Shown: positions 52,274 to 61,905 of the stretch, one piece after another
Numbering within the stretch: position 1 is the first letter of the stretch
Layout of the letters: each line of letters begins with the position of its first letter
NCBI GenBank assembly: GCA_038087035.1
Contig: CP051187.1
Coordinates: forward strand, 2,361,001-2,425,000
Length of the DNA stretch: 64,000 nt
Direction: 5' to 3'
From: Gloeotrichia echinulata CP02
GTDB taxonomy: Bacteria > Cyanobacteriota > Cyanobacteriia > Cyanobacteriales > Nostocaceae
The notes under the pieces: generated by a model
Database searches by the model: none
The model's input: only the letters and a program-made list of their open reading frames with translations
What the model was told of the DNA's origin: nothing
Position numbers and translations under genes: made by a program

Positions 52274-54436
52274 CTACCAACAGGCTATTTGCTGCTTTAA
52301 TTCGTCAATGTCCAAATAATCGTTGATAAAAGCTTTGCGTAAAAGAGGGTAAGGAATAAATTGATCAAATTTGTGGATTTCCGGTGCTTCTGTTTCACTA
52401 ACTAAATATTCTGGTGTAATTCTTTCTGTAGACAAAGCCAGAATTTCTTGTTTAAGGGATGATAATTTATCCTTACCTAATTTTAGGGTCAAATAATAAG
52501 GATTAACACCACCAATACTTTTGATTTCCAAAGATTCTCGACAGCAGGAGTTAAGGAACCTTTCTAAGGTGCGGTAGGCGATTGTACCCATCCAAGGAAA
52601 GATACAGCATTTATCTTTTGCTAATGGTACTATATTTTGTTTATCTAATCCAGAATTTTGCACTAATTCCCGAACTGTTTGTAAACGGTGCCAAGCATTT
52701 TCTTGTAAGTAAGTATATTCTACATCTTCTAGCAAAACCTGCCGCATTCTTTGCAAAATTCTTGTATGAATAATCCCACCGCTACCCCGCCAATAAATAG
52801 TAGCTTTTGCTTCTACTTGCTTCACAGAAATTAACTTTTTTTTGAATTCTATTTCTAAAACTTCCCAGGTTCTCCCAGCTAAAGAAAATTGATGACCAAT
52901 AGAAAATGGCATAGGGATAGTGCCAATTTCCGTTGTACCTTGCTTAACAACATACCCTTGACTATCAGCAAATACAGCATAAAACTGAAATTTTCTGACT
53001 ACCCTCTCCCCAGTCAACCCCAAAATCAATTTATCTTGTTCAGTTTTTTGAATATGATCAATATCAATTAAATAACGCAATAATAGCAGTAAATCTGCTT
53101 GAGCAATAGCTGCAAAGGGCGGTAAATTTAAAATTTGTTTAGCCAAGGTAGCAGGTGATATTTCGCCTGTTGCTGCTAAAATACTCATGGTTTGATGATA
53201 CAGCAAACTCAAAGGATATTTAATCGGCTTAATGGGTTCAATCCAACGCTCTTCTAAATAAAGTTGGATAATGGCGATACACTGCAATAATTGCCAAGGA
53301 ATTTGCTCTGGTAAAGATGCTTCTAGTGAGGGTTTCTCTTCAGCACAAACAAAGCGCATATCAGCCGCTTCGCCTCTTCTACCGGTGCGTCCCAATCTTT
53401 GTAAAAAGCTGGCTACAGACAAGGGAGATTCTAACTGAATAACTCTTTCTAAATAACCAATATCTATACCTAATTCTAGAGTAAGTGTGGCAGCGGTAAC
53501 TGCAGGATTGTGAGGTTCGCGCATCGCATTTTCTGCTGCTTGTCGCAAGCTAGGAGATATACTACCGTGATGCACATGATAGATATCTGGTAGTGATTCT
53601 TCTGTCGCAATTTGTCTTAAAGAAGCAATTACAGATTCTGTTTCGGTGCGATTATTTGCAAAAATGAGACATTTACGAGATTTGCTGAGGTTAAAAATAT
53701 ATTTGTCGTAGGCTGTTATCTCTGACTCATCATCCTGATGATAAAAATGTTCTACAGCCAGTTTAATTTGACGTTTTCCTGCTACAATTTTAGGAGTAAT
53801 TACTGGGTTTTCAGTTCCCGAACGTAACCAATCTTCCGCCATTGAGTAATCACCAAGAGTAGCTGATAAACCAATACGGCGGGGTTGTTTTGGTGTCAAT
53901 TGTGCCAAACGCTGCAATTGACAAATAATTTGATAACCCCTTTCTGAACCCATGAAAGCGTGAATTTCATCAATGATGACAAATCGCAAATCACCAAATA
54001 GGCGAACCAGGTCATTATTTTTGTTAATTAACAAACTTTCTAGAGATTCTGGCGTAATTTGGAGAATACCTTTAGGGTTCTTAAAGAGCTTATTTTTATG
54101 ACTTTGAGAGACATCACCATGCAAATGCCAAACTGGTATATTCGCTGCTTTTAACAAGTCGTTAAGGCGTTCAAATTGGTCATTAATTAAAGCTTTAATC
54201 GGACCTATATATAATGCACCAATACTAGCGGCTGGGTTTTGATATAATAGAGTTATAACTGGTAAAAACGCCGCTTCTGTCTTCCCCGAAGCTGTACCCG
54301 CAGCCACAAGTAAATGAGCATTTGTGTCAAAAATAACTTCACAAGCAGCGATTTGAACTGGGCGTAATTCAGTCCAATTTTGATGATAAATATATTCTTG
54401 AATAAATGGTGCAAGTCTACTGAAGGTATCGCTCAT
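52274..54436 (-). CDS. superfamily 2 DEAD/DEAH-box helicase, Lhr/BrxHI-like
   Basis: A 720-residue helicase. Motif I is VAAGTASGKTEAAFLPV (about residue 42), motif II IIDEIHAFMG, with a GLSATLGDY motif III and a motif VI region FLQRLGRTGRRGEA. The C-terminal part is like Lhr/BrxHI proteins. It is the last gene of an operon behind a BrxD-like ATPase, a TerB-C protein and a DUF815 ATPase. In BREX type 2, brxD and brxHI occur together. A role in defence or DNA maintenance is inferred from this context. Confidence 0.85.
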   Translation of the reverse strand: MSDTFSRLAPFIQEYIYHQNWTELRPVQIAACEVIFDTNAHLLVAAGTASGKTEAAFLPVITLLYQNPAASIGALYIGPIKALINDQFERLNDLLKAANIPVWHLHGDVSQSHKNKLFKNPKGILQITPESLESLLINKNNDLVRLFGDLRFVIIDEIHAFMGSERGYQIICQLQRLAQLTPKQPRRIGLSATLGDYSMAEDWLRSGTENPVITPKIVAGKRQIKLAVEHFYHQDDESEITAYDKYIFNLSKSRKCLIFANNRTETESVIASLRQIATEESLPDIYHVHHGSISPSLRQAAENAMREPHNPAVTAATLTLELGIDIGYLERVIQLESPLSVASFLQRLGRTGRRGEAADMRFVCAEEKPSLEASLPEQIPWQLLQCIAIIQLYLEERWIEPIKPIKYPLSLLYHQTMSILAATGEISPATLAKQILNLPPFAAIAQADLLLLLRYLIDIDHIQKTEQDKLILGLTGERVVRKFQFYAVFADSQGYVVKQGTTEIGTIPMPFSIGHQFSLAGRTWEVLEIEFKKKLISVKQVEAKATIYWRGSGGIIHTRILQRMRQVLLEDVEYTYLQENAWHRLQTVRELVQNSGLDKQNIVPLAKDKCCIFPWMGTIAYRTLERFLNSCCRESLEIKSIGGVNPYYLTLKLGKDKLSSLKQEILALSTERITPEYLVSETEAPEIHKFDQFIPYPLLRKAFINDYLDIDELKQQIACW

Positions 54437-54584
54437 ATTTTATTAATTAAACGTTTGTAGTAGCGCTTTAGCGCCTTAAGTGAATTTTTACGCTTCTTTA
54501 CCGCTACTACAAGCATGAAAGTAGGTTAATTTTTGATTTTCATATTTCAATCAACCAGAAAGCGCTATAAATTTTGACGGTTCA

Positions 54585-55922
54585 TCACAAATTAAATTCT
54601 GCAGCATCATCGTCATCCACACCTACAGCTTTACCAACAGCAGTGGGTTTAAAATTAGTACCATGAATCAATTGACTAAAAGAAATTTTTGGGTTTTGTA
54701 GCAGGATATTCAACACACTAATAAAATCCCGCACAATCTCGCCTGGTGTCAACAATGCTTCTGCACCTAAGCGATTAACAATTTCTTGGACAAATTCTTG
54801 CAACTCACGATTTGTCAAAGCCTTTTCATAACCAAAATTAACTGCATGAATTTCAGTTAAACGTTGTAAAAGTGTGAGAATTTCTTCTTGACTCAAGGGG
54901 TTGAGGCGGATAACTGGCCCCAAATATTCCTGAACTCCATTCTGTGCAACAAAACGGCTTTCTTTTGTCCGTCTTCGCCAAGCTTGGTCTGCAAATAGTC
55001 CCCGATTTGGATCTTCTAAAAACTTGGTTGTACCACCAATAATAATACCAAGATGTTCAGCTTTGCACTGCATGGTGTCGTTAAACATTGTTAGCAGTCT
55101 GTTATAGTTCTTTTCTCGTGTAACTGTAGTGGATATTTGGTATAGATTTACAGCTTCATCAACTAAAATTAACAATCCTTTATAACCAATTTCAGCCACA
55201 AACTTAGCTAATAGCTTGATATAATCGTACCAGCTATCATCATCAATAATTACGCGCACTCCCAAAGCAGCCTTGGCTTCAGTTTTAGTGTTAAATTCTC
55301 CCCGCAACCAGCGCATTGCAGCATTTTTTAAATCATCATCATCCAATCGGTAGCCACGCCAATAAGCGATAATGACGCTACCAAAATCAAATCCATGAAC
55401 CAAGTCTTCTATATACTGAACTACTTCTCTGATTTTGGCTTCAACTTGGTCATCAAAACCATCATCATGAGGGCGCATTTCAGTTTCTTTGGCTACTTCT
55501 TGTTGAATTTTATTAATCCAGCCTTCCAAAATTGAGACTAAAGCACCACCATCAGGACGAGTTTTTGTAGACAAGCGGCTCATCAATTCTCGATAGGTTG
55601 CTAAACCTTCATGATTGCTTCCTGCTAGTCGGCGTTCCGAGGATAAATCAGCATCAGCTACTACAAAACCTTGCTCTAAAGCACGGTTACGAAGCAGTTG
55701 CAGCATGAAGCTTTTTCCCGAACCATAGTTACCAATTATAAAACGAAAAGCTGCTACACCTTCTGCAATGTCATCGAGATTTTGTAAGAGGCTTTTTAGT
55801 TCTGGTTCTCGACCAACTGCTATATGTTCAACTCCTATTCTTGGTACTACTCCCGCACCCAGGGAATTGATTAAAGCAGTGGAGATTTTTTTCAACATTT
55901 TCAGCTTTACCATGTAATTCAC
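54585..55922 (-). CDS. BrxD-like P-loop ATPase (DUF2791 type)
   Basis: A 445-residue ATPase. The N-terminus has GVVPRIGVEHIAVGREPELK, then Walker A FIIGNYGSGKSFMLQLLRNR (about residue 65) and Walker B GLLILVDEAVNLYQIS (about 240), followed by GIIIGGTTKFLEDPNRGLFA. This is the pattern of BrxD/DUF2791 proteins as I remember them. It lies 148 bp upstream of the helicase gene on the same strand. The ATPase is probably the partner of that helicase. The precise start is uncertain (several Met in the first ten residues). Confidence 0.75.
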   Translation of the reverse strand: MNYMVKLKMLKKISTALINSLGAGVVPRIGVEHIAVGREPELKSLLQNLDDIAEGVAAFRFIIGNYGSGKSFMLQLLRNRALEQGFVVADADLSSERRLAGSNHEGLATYRELMSRLSTKTRPDGGALVSILEGWINKIQQEVAKETEMRPHDDGFDDQVEAKIREVVQYIEDLVHGFDFGSVIIAYWRGYRLDDDDLKNAAMRWLRGEFNTKTEAKAALGVRVIIDDDSWYDYIKLLAKFVAEIGYKGLLILVDEAVNLYQISTTVTREKNYNRLLTMFNDTMQCKAEHLGIIIGGTTKFLEDPNRGLFADQAWRRRTKESRFVAQNGVQEYLGPVIRLNPLSQEEILTLLQRLTEIHAVNFGYEKALTNRELQEFVQEIVNRLGAEALLTPGEIVRDFISVLNILLQNPKISFSQLIHGTNFKPTAVGKAVGVDDDDAAEFNL

Positions 55923-56011
55923 CTCACTTGATTTTCAATGCAGAGGCGCAGCCAGTAAGTAAGGCAAATGCCATACATATCAATAATCTTACAACGGCAA
56001 GCATACTTTAA

Positions 56012-57352
56012 TTAATTTGATGAAGTTTGTCTAGTCATCAGGTCTTGATATAAGTCCATCATTTTTCTGAGATTGGTTTTATGCTCGTCATAAATTTCTG
56101 GAGTTTCCGCCCCAGGATTGATTATCAGTTCACCTAAACTGTGATTGGCACGTTCATTTATAGAATCGATTAAGAGATTTGGCATTGTGATGTTAGCTTC
56201 GGCAATTTGTTTAATGACAGCTTTGGGATTTTCTTGCTCTACTATAGCTTTTAAAACTTGAATTTCATATCCTGGTAATTGCTCCAAAAAATTAGTCCAT
56301 TCTTCGGGTAGATTTGCCGATATCTCAGCTTGAGAATCTGTAGTTTCTAAGCTATCAAGCAATTCTGAGAATGGAAACAATTCTAGCTCATCATCCTGTT
56401 CGTGGTCAGGCGCAGATTCTGGATTGAATGTTTCTATTTGTTGGAGTAATTCCCAAACTTGGCTTTGTAACAAGTCACGTTCTTCTTGTAATAATGAAAT
56501 TTGCCCTTGTAGCTGCTCTAGTTCAGCTTTTTGTTCTACCACTTGGTTTTGCAAAGACTTGAGGAGGGATTCTAGATTTTCTCTTTCGTCTGTTGTGTTT
56601 CTCAGTAATTTATTTTGCTGAGTTACCTCCATTTCTAAATCTTGTAATTGCATTCGTAATTCGTACATTTTTTCCTCAATTTGGGGTTTGATTCTGGCTA
56701 GCAAGGTTAAATTGCTTTCAATATCGTGTTTTTCTTGTAAAAGTTCGCAAATTTGAGTTTGCAACTGATTAATTTCCGCACGAGATGAATTAAAATTCAA
56801 TTCTAGACGACGTTTTTCTGCTGTCAGCATAGACAAAGAATTATTCAAGTCTGATTGATTTTTTTCTAAACTATTAAATTCAGTTTTTAGGCTACTAATT
56901 TCCGATTCTAATTGTTTTTTTTGTCCAGCAAAATTGCCTAAATCTCGATGGAGAATATCCCTTTGCTTACGGCATTCTGCTACTTGGTTTTGCAGCTGCT
57001 GTGACTCTGCATATAATAAACTACGATGTTCTTCTATTTGTGTAACCTCTCTGACAATTCGAGATTTCAGTCCTTCAAGTTCTTTGATGCGCTTGTGCAG
57101 CGAACCTAATACAAACATTTCCGACTTTTTGCGGCGTTTATCTACACAGAACGCTGCTGCATAGGTCGCTATTAAAGTAATGATACCTGTAAAGAAGGCT
57201 TTAGAAAAATCCCAGTTTGGGACGAGACTAAGACCAAAGCTTACACTAAAGGCAACTATTCCTAGAAAAACTCGATTGCTTAGGATTGCTGATTGCATAT
57301 TACTTGTTTTTTGTCTAGCCAAGTTGTCAGAATCAGTACTTTTGATGATCAT
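56012..57352 (-). CDS. coiled-coil membrane protein with a TerB-C-like end
   Basis: A 446-residue protein. Two hydrophobic segments near the N-terminus (LGIVAFSVSFGLSLVP, FTGIITLIATYAAAFCV) are followed by a long coiled coil (about 90-310) and a C-terminal domain (EIQVLKAIVEQENPKAVIKQ, LLIDSINERANHSLGELIIN) like the TerB-C domain. TerB-related proteins are linked to tellurite resistance and phage defence. The start codon overlaps the stop of the DUF815 gene (ATGA at 57349-57352). It could anchor the ATPase/helicase pair at the membrane. Confidence 0.72.
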   Translation of the reverse strand: MIIKSTDSDNLARQKTSNMQSAILSNRVFLGIVAFSVSFGLSLVPNWDFSKAFFTGIITLIATYAAAFCVDKRRKKSEMFVLGSLHKRIKELEGLKSRIVREVTQIEEHRSLLYAESQQLQNQVAECRKQRDILHRDLGNFAGQKKQLESEISSLKTEFNSLEKNQSDLNNSLSMLTAEKRRLELNFNSSRAEINQLQTQICELLQEKHDIESNLTLLARIKPQIEEKMYELRMQLQDLEMEVTQQNKLLRNTTDERENLESLLKSLQNQVVEQKAELEQLQGQISLLQEERDLLQSQVWELLQQIETFNPESAPDHEQDDELELFPFSELLDSLETTDSQAEISANLPEEWTNFLEQLPGYEIQVLKAIVEQENPKAVIKQIAEANITMPNLLIDSINERANHSLGELIINPGAETPEIYDEHKTNLRKMMDLYQDLMTRQTSSN

Positions 57353-58737
57353 TTACCCTCACAGTTGTCATTTATCATTTGTGATTTGTCATTAGATGTA
57401 TTGTTAGTTATACCAAAAAGTGACAAATCAGCTTTCAAGAAATCAATAAACTGTCGCGCTGTGCGTCCAGAACGACCATTATGGCGAGTAGCCCACTGTA
57501 AGGCTTGATATTCCAACTTTTCTTGTCCAATATTAATTTCAAATTGTGTCGCTAGATGCTTGACAATTTTTAAATAAGTTTTCTGATCTGCCCCCTCAAA
57601 GGTTAAGGTTAAACCAAAGCGATCGCTAAATGAAAGCTTCTCTTGCATGGTATCCCAAACATTGATTTCTTCTTGATCTTTGGGAGCAGGTCTATCGGCA
57701 AAAAACTCTCGAATCAAGTGGCGACGATTAGAAGTAGCATACACAACTACGTTTTGAGGACGGGCTGTTACATTGCCTTCTAAAACTACTTTCAATGATT
57801 TAAATGCATCATCATCTTCTTCAAAAGAAAGGTCATCGACAAAAATAATAAATTTTTGTGGCACTCCCCGCAAGTGTTCCACAATTTTTGGTAAATTTTG
57901 TAACTCTGATTTTGCTACTTCCAGCAAGCGGAGATTACGGTCGCTATACTCATTTAATAAAGCTTTGACTAAAGAAGATTTCCCGGAACCGCGACTACCA
58001 TACAGTAATACATGCAGTGCTGTTTCTCCTGACAATAAAAACTCGGTATTTTTTAACAAAGCATCCCGCTGTGACTCGTAACCTACCAGTGCATTCAGTT
58101 GAATTGGATCGGGATAGCGAATACCAACAAATTGTCCAGCTTCCCAGCGTAAAGCGCGATATTCTGCAAATAAACCAGTGCCGAATTTCTCATAATCAGC
58201 TGCTAAATCTTCGACACCATCAGCCCAATTTTCTAACTGTTGTAAAGAGGTAATAAATTTTGTCTCTACCCCTACCTCATCCGCCTCCCTATACCACACA
58301 ACTGGTGACATGGGTAGATGGGCTGCAGCTTGTACCCACTCGCTCAAAGTTGCGCTACTACATTCATATAAACTCTGCAACACTTGTAAATCATGTTGTG
58401 CAGCGGCGACTAAAGCTGGGGGAATTTTCCCAAATTTTCCCTGTTGAGCGAGCTTGCTAAAGGGATTCTCGGAAATGAGAATTTGAGTAATCAGGTAGTC
58501 CTCCCAATTTTGATGTCGCAAAGCCAAGGCGTGAAAGTAAATGCCGTAGGCTTGGAGGCAACCTAGTGCATCGGCATCAGTGTAACGTATGGCTTGTAAC
58601 AGGTCAAGAAATGCGATCCCCACTTCGCTTTTGAGGACTGATTGATAAAGTAAAAGTGACGCTGCTTGGCGCTGGAGGAATTGAACCTTGGCATAGGATG
58701 AAGTACTTCCCGTAGACATTGCTTGATTATCCATCAA
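57349..58737 (-). CDS. DUF815 family AAA-type ATPase
   Basis: A 462-residue protein whose C-terminal half matches DUF815: ALVGYESQRDALLKNTEFLL, Walker A LYGSRGSGKSSLVKALLNEY (about residue 250), Walker B FIIFVDDLSFEEDDDAF, and VVYATSNRRHLIREFF with sensor/Arg positions. The N-terminal half is helical and variable. DUF815 proteins are predicted ATPases of unknown substrate. It is the first gene of the operon that continues with TerB-C, BrxD-like and helicase genes, the next one coupled by overlap. Confidence 0.88.
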   Translation of the reverse strand: MMDNQAMSTGSTSSYAKVQFLQRQAASLLLYQSVLKSEVGIAFLDLLQAIRYTDADALGCLQAYGIYFHALALRHQNWEDYLITQILISENPFSKLAQQGKFGKIPPALVAAAQHDLQVLQSLYECSSATLSEWVQAAAHLPMSPVVWYREADEVGVETKFITSLQQLENWADGVEDLAADYEKFGTGLFAEYRALRWEAGQFVGIRYPDPIQLNALVGYESQRDALLKNTEFLLSGETALHVLLYGSRGSGKSSLVKALLNEYSDRNLRLLEVAKSELQNLPKIVEHLRGVPQKFIIFVDDLSFEEDDDAFKSLKVVLEGNVTARPQNVVVYATSNRRHLIREFFADRPAPKDQEEINVWDTMQEKLSFSDRFGLTLTFEGADQKTYLKIVKHLATQFEINIGQEKLEYQALQWATRHNGRSGRTARQFIDFLKADLSLFGITNNTSNDKSQMINDNCEGK

Positions 58738-58821
58738 TTAATTGGATGATGTAGCTAAGTAGCTATGGTAAATTGTCTGCCGACCCTGGCTGCAAAATCA
58801 AAATCTACATAGGTTTTAACA

Positions 58822-59142
58822 ATGAATTTAGGTATAATTGCTGCTATTCTATACGGCGTATTAGCGTTGCTCGGTGGCATCATAGGCTACATCCAAGCTG
58901 GTAGTAAAGTTTCGCTTCTAAGTGGTGCTATAAGTGGTTTATTGTTAATTTTGGCTGCTTTTATTCAATTACAAGGACAAAACTGGGGTTTGATTGTAGC
59001 AGCTTTTGTTACTGCCAGTTTAGTAGTTTTCTTTGCCTTAAGACTAGCTAAAACACGCAAGTTCATGCCTGCGGGATTGATGACTATTTTGGGTATGCTG
59101 GCCTTGACTGTGATGATAAATCAACTTATATCCGGCACTTAG
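58822..59142 (+). CDS. TMEM14 family small membrane protein
   Basis: A 106-residue protein with four hydrophobic segments (IAAILYGVLALLGGIIGYIQ, SGLLLILAAFIQLQ, IVAAFVTASLVVFFALRLA, AGLMTILGMLALTVMINQL), and GSKVSLLSGAISG and KTRKFMPAGLM, as in TMEM14/UPF0136 proteins. In plants relatives export fatty acids from plastids; the cyanobacterial role is uncertain. Divergent from the DUF815 operon. Confidence 0.88.
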   Translation: MNLGIIAAILYGVLALLGGIIGYIQAGSKVSLLSGAISGLLLILAAFIQLQGQNWGLIVAAFVTASLVVFFALRLAKTRKFMPAGLMTILGMLALTVMINQLISGT

Positions 59143-60558
59143 TCGCCCATAAAGTGTGCTGTGTGCTGTGTGCTGAGTTAAAAGACCGATCATCAGGGAT
59201 GCTGATCAACTTTCTCTCCCTATCTTAAGTAATTGTATTTAGTACATTTATATTACCGTAGAGATAATGTTTGTGAAGTCCGTAGTTAATTTCTGAAACA
59301 TGTATTATAATTATCAATGCTTAACTACTATTACTCCCTATTTGTAAAGATGCTTGCTGATTGTACCCCTTGCTTGCGGGAAGACTACAGGGAATAGACT
59401 CAAGAGCAATATTATTGATAATTGGTATAAAAACTGACGTATTTTTTTTTGAATCCTGTAACAATTGAACTAATCAAACCTTTTACAGGCAACATTTTTA
59501 TCATCCAAAATGGTATGATGCCCACTCTACCCCCTACTAGGCATTAGCTCAAGGGATACAATACTGACCCTAAGATCCGAAACCAACCTGGGTTCGGAAC
59601 CAAGAGTCATCTTTTGTTTTCGTCCAAAAATCTAGCTTCTACGTAGTCTGTCTCCGGAAGGCTGGGTTATTTAGCAACAAATCTTACAACAAATCGTAAT
59701 ATTTCGGTATCATATGATTAAAATTTAACAAAATAAAATAAAGTATACCCAGCTAAAACATCCGGTTTTCCTGGGTTTGTGATGATAAATAAAAATAATA
59801 CTGCTTGAATGTCATTTTTCGCCTATCGATAATTCTCCGAGATTCTACTCTACCCTAAAGGATACGGCAAGCAGAGCAAAGGGCGTCGGCGCTGTGTAGA
59901 TGATGAAAGTAAAGTGATGAATCATACATTTTCCGACTCATCACCACAGAGGCAAACAACCTTAATCGAGCAATCAATGCTTAGTATCAAACAACCACCA
60001 CCACCGAAGTGTTGTTGCTTGTTATTGATTGCATCAAAAATGTGTTCTAAGTCTCAAAAGCAGTAAAAAATTTTAACTCAATTGTTGTGCTGCGATGGGA
60101 CTCAAAATGTTGCATCAACTACAAAAATTTATTTTCATTGAATTTGTTGATAGTTGACTGTTAACTGATGATTGTTAGATTTTTATTTCATAGTCCCTAA
60201 GTACTTTGTCACAGTCAGGTTGTAGCATCATGAAAATTATGATTTTTTTTTATTACCCCCAACCCTGGAAAAATCGTTAGAGCAAAAGACACAAACCCTG
60301 GCATCTAAATATATCTACGTAACTCTGCTGAGGAGTGTAAACATTTGTCGGTGTAATCAAGCAGATTTTAAAAAAATAGTAAAGTGCAGATTGCCATTTT
60401 GGCAGGTTTTTCTCTGATAGATGAGGTATTAGTAGATTGTACCGATAGTTATTGATATTCGCACATCTAGTTGCTATCTACCGAAAAGTGCTAGAGCTAG
60501 GCTAGTCCTGACATAGGTGATTCTGTCCGCAATTTCACGTACTAGGAAATTATAATAC
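59143..60558. other. 1.4-kb region upstream of cassette B with one possible small gene
   Basis: No gene of ordinary size is visible. It has AT-rich stretches and scattered short hairpins. A 49-codon frame at 59917-60066 encodes a Cys-rich peptide, listed separately. No leader of the form ITISEL...GG like those of cassette A is found in a visual scan of the plus strand. Confidence 0.5.
59917..60066 (+). CDS. possible 49-residue Cys-rich peptide gene
   Basis: The frame begins MNHTFSDSSPQRQTTLIEQS and contains KQPPPPKCCCLLLIASKMC, ending SKSQKQ. Four Cys and several Ser/Thr lie in the C-terminal half. It is oriented toward the kinase/HopA1 cassette but lies ~490 bp upstream and has no strong ribosome binding site. 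It could be a RiPP precursor of cassette B or a chance frame. Confidence 0.3.
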   Translation: MNHTFSDSSPQRQTTLIEQSMLSIKQPPPPKCCCLLLIASKMCSKSQKQ

Positions 60559-61794
60559 ATGGTATTATCACTGTCTTCTCACAACGTTATCCAGTATCTG
60601 CAGGAAGCAGGTCTGTGTAGCTCAGAAGATGGAGCATCAGACGACTCTGAGTTGCCAGACAGTAGCAAAAATCTGAATTTACTGGTAAATCTGGCAGATA
60701 ATCGCAAACTGCTGGTTAAACAAGAACGTAGCAATAATCATGATGGAACGCCCCATGAATTTTTCAATGAGTGGCTATTTCACCAATTGCTGCAGCAGTT
60801 TCCGGTGATAGGGAATATTTCTGCGATCGCATCATTAGTGCTACATTTTGACGAGGAAAATTCTATCCTTGTCCGGAACTACTTAAATGATTATCAGGAT
60901 CTGGGAAATTTTTACCAAACTAAGGATATTTTTCCCGAAGAAATTGCGATCGCTATTGGCACGACTTTAGCAGGACTACACCGTGCTACCTTCAACCGTA
61001 AGGAATATCGTGATTTTATGGCCACCGCCCCCCAAGGACAGTTTCGCTATAATTTCTACAATCCAGCCCAAGGGATCGGGACAATTAGCCCTGAGATTTT
61101 TGCTATGGTTCCCTCCCAAGCGCTGAAATTCTATGTTCTTTATCAGCGTTATGAAAGTTTAGAATCAGCAATTGCAGATTTGGCATACGAATGGAAGCCT
61201 TGCTGCTTGACACACAACGACCTGAAATTGAACAACATTTTGGTTCATTCCAGGTGGGAGCAGCTAGACAATTGCCTAGTAAGACTGATTGACTGGGAAG
61301 CATGTTCTTGGGGAGATCCAGCCTTTGATTTGGGTACTTTAGTCGCCAGCTACTTAGGAATTTGGCTATCGAGCCTGGTAGTAGACCCGACTATTGAGTT
61401 GGAAGAATCTCTGCGCCTGGCGGTAACACCGCTAGAGGTTCTTCAACCTTCAATACTGGCTTTGATTCGCTCTTATCTCAACGCTTTTCCCATGATTCTG
61501 GAGTACCGTCCTGATTTTATTTTGCGCGTTATTCAGTTTGCAGGTCTGGCACTGATTCATCAAATTCAGGAGACGATAAACTGCCGCAAATACTTTGATA
61601 ATGCCGACATTTGTATGCTACAAGTGGCCAAAAATCTCCTGACGATGCCAGAGCAAGCTGTGTTGACAGTTTTCGGCATCTCGGAGTCAGAAATTGTCAA
61701 ACCTGTGGCTAAAGTTCATCAACTCCCGCAACCAGCAAGGGAGAAACAATTAGTCCGGCTTTATTACGAAAAAACCCGCCTGCGCGGTTGTTAA
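60559..61794 (+). CDS. APH-fold kinase, putative RiPP Ser/Thr kinase (cassette B)
   Basis: A 411-residue protein paralogous to that at 10353: ATP-binding Lys in RKLLVKQERS, catalytic loop CCLTHNDLKLNNILVHS (about residue 218), and the metal Asp in VRLIDWEACSWGDPAFDLG. It has an extra C-terminal tail (VKPVAKVHQLPQPAREKQLV). It is followed after 111 bp by a HopA1-like gene. Gene order kinase-then-HopA1 is the same as in cassette A. No precursor gene with a double-glycine leader is adjacent, so the substrate may be encoded elsewhere, including cassette A. Confidence 0.82.
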   Translation: MVLSLSSHNVIQYLQEAGLCSSEDGASDDSELPDSSKNLNLLVNLADNRKLLVKQERSNNHDGTPHEFFNEWLFHQLLQQFPVIGNISAIASLVLHFDEENSILVRNYLNDYQDLGNFYQTKDIFPEEIAIAIGTTLAGLHRATFNRKEYRDFMATAPQGQFRYNFYNPAQGIGTISPEIFAMVPSQALKFYVLYQRYESLESAIADLAYEWKPCCLTHNDLKLNNILVHSRWEQLDNCLVRLIDWEACSWGDPAFDLGTLVASYLGIWLSSLVVDPTIELEESLRLAVTPLEVLQPSILALIRSYLNAFPMILEYRPDFILRVIQFAGLALIHQIQETINCRKYFDNADICMLQVAKNLLTMPEQAVLTVFGISESEIVKPVAKVHQLPQPAREKQLVRLYYEKTRLRGC

Positions 61795-61905
61795 TTCCCG
61801 AAATTTGTCATTTGTTAGTTGTCCTTTGTCAAATGATAAAGGACTAATGACTGATGACCAATGACCAATGAATAATGACAAATCTATTCTATTTGTAAGA
61901 AATAA

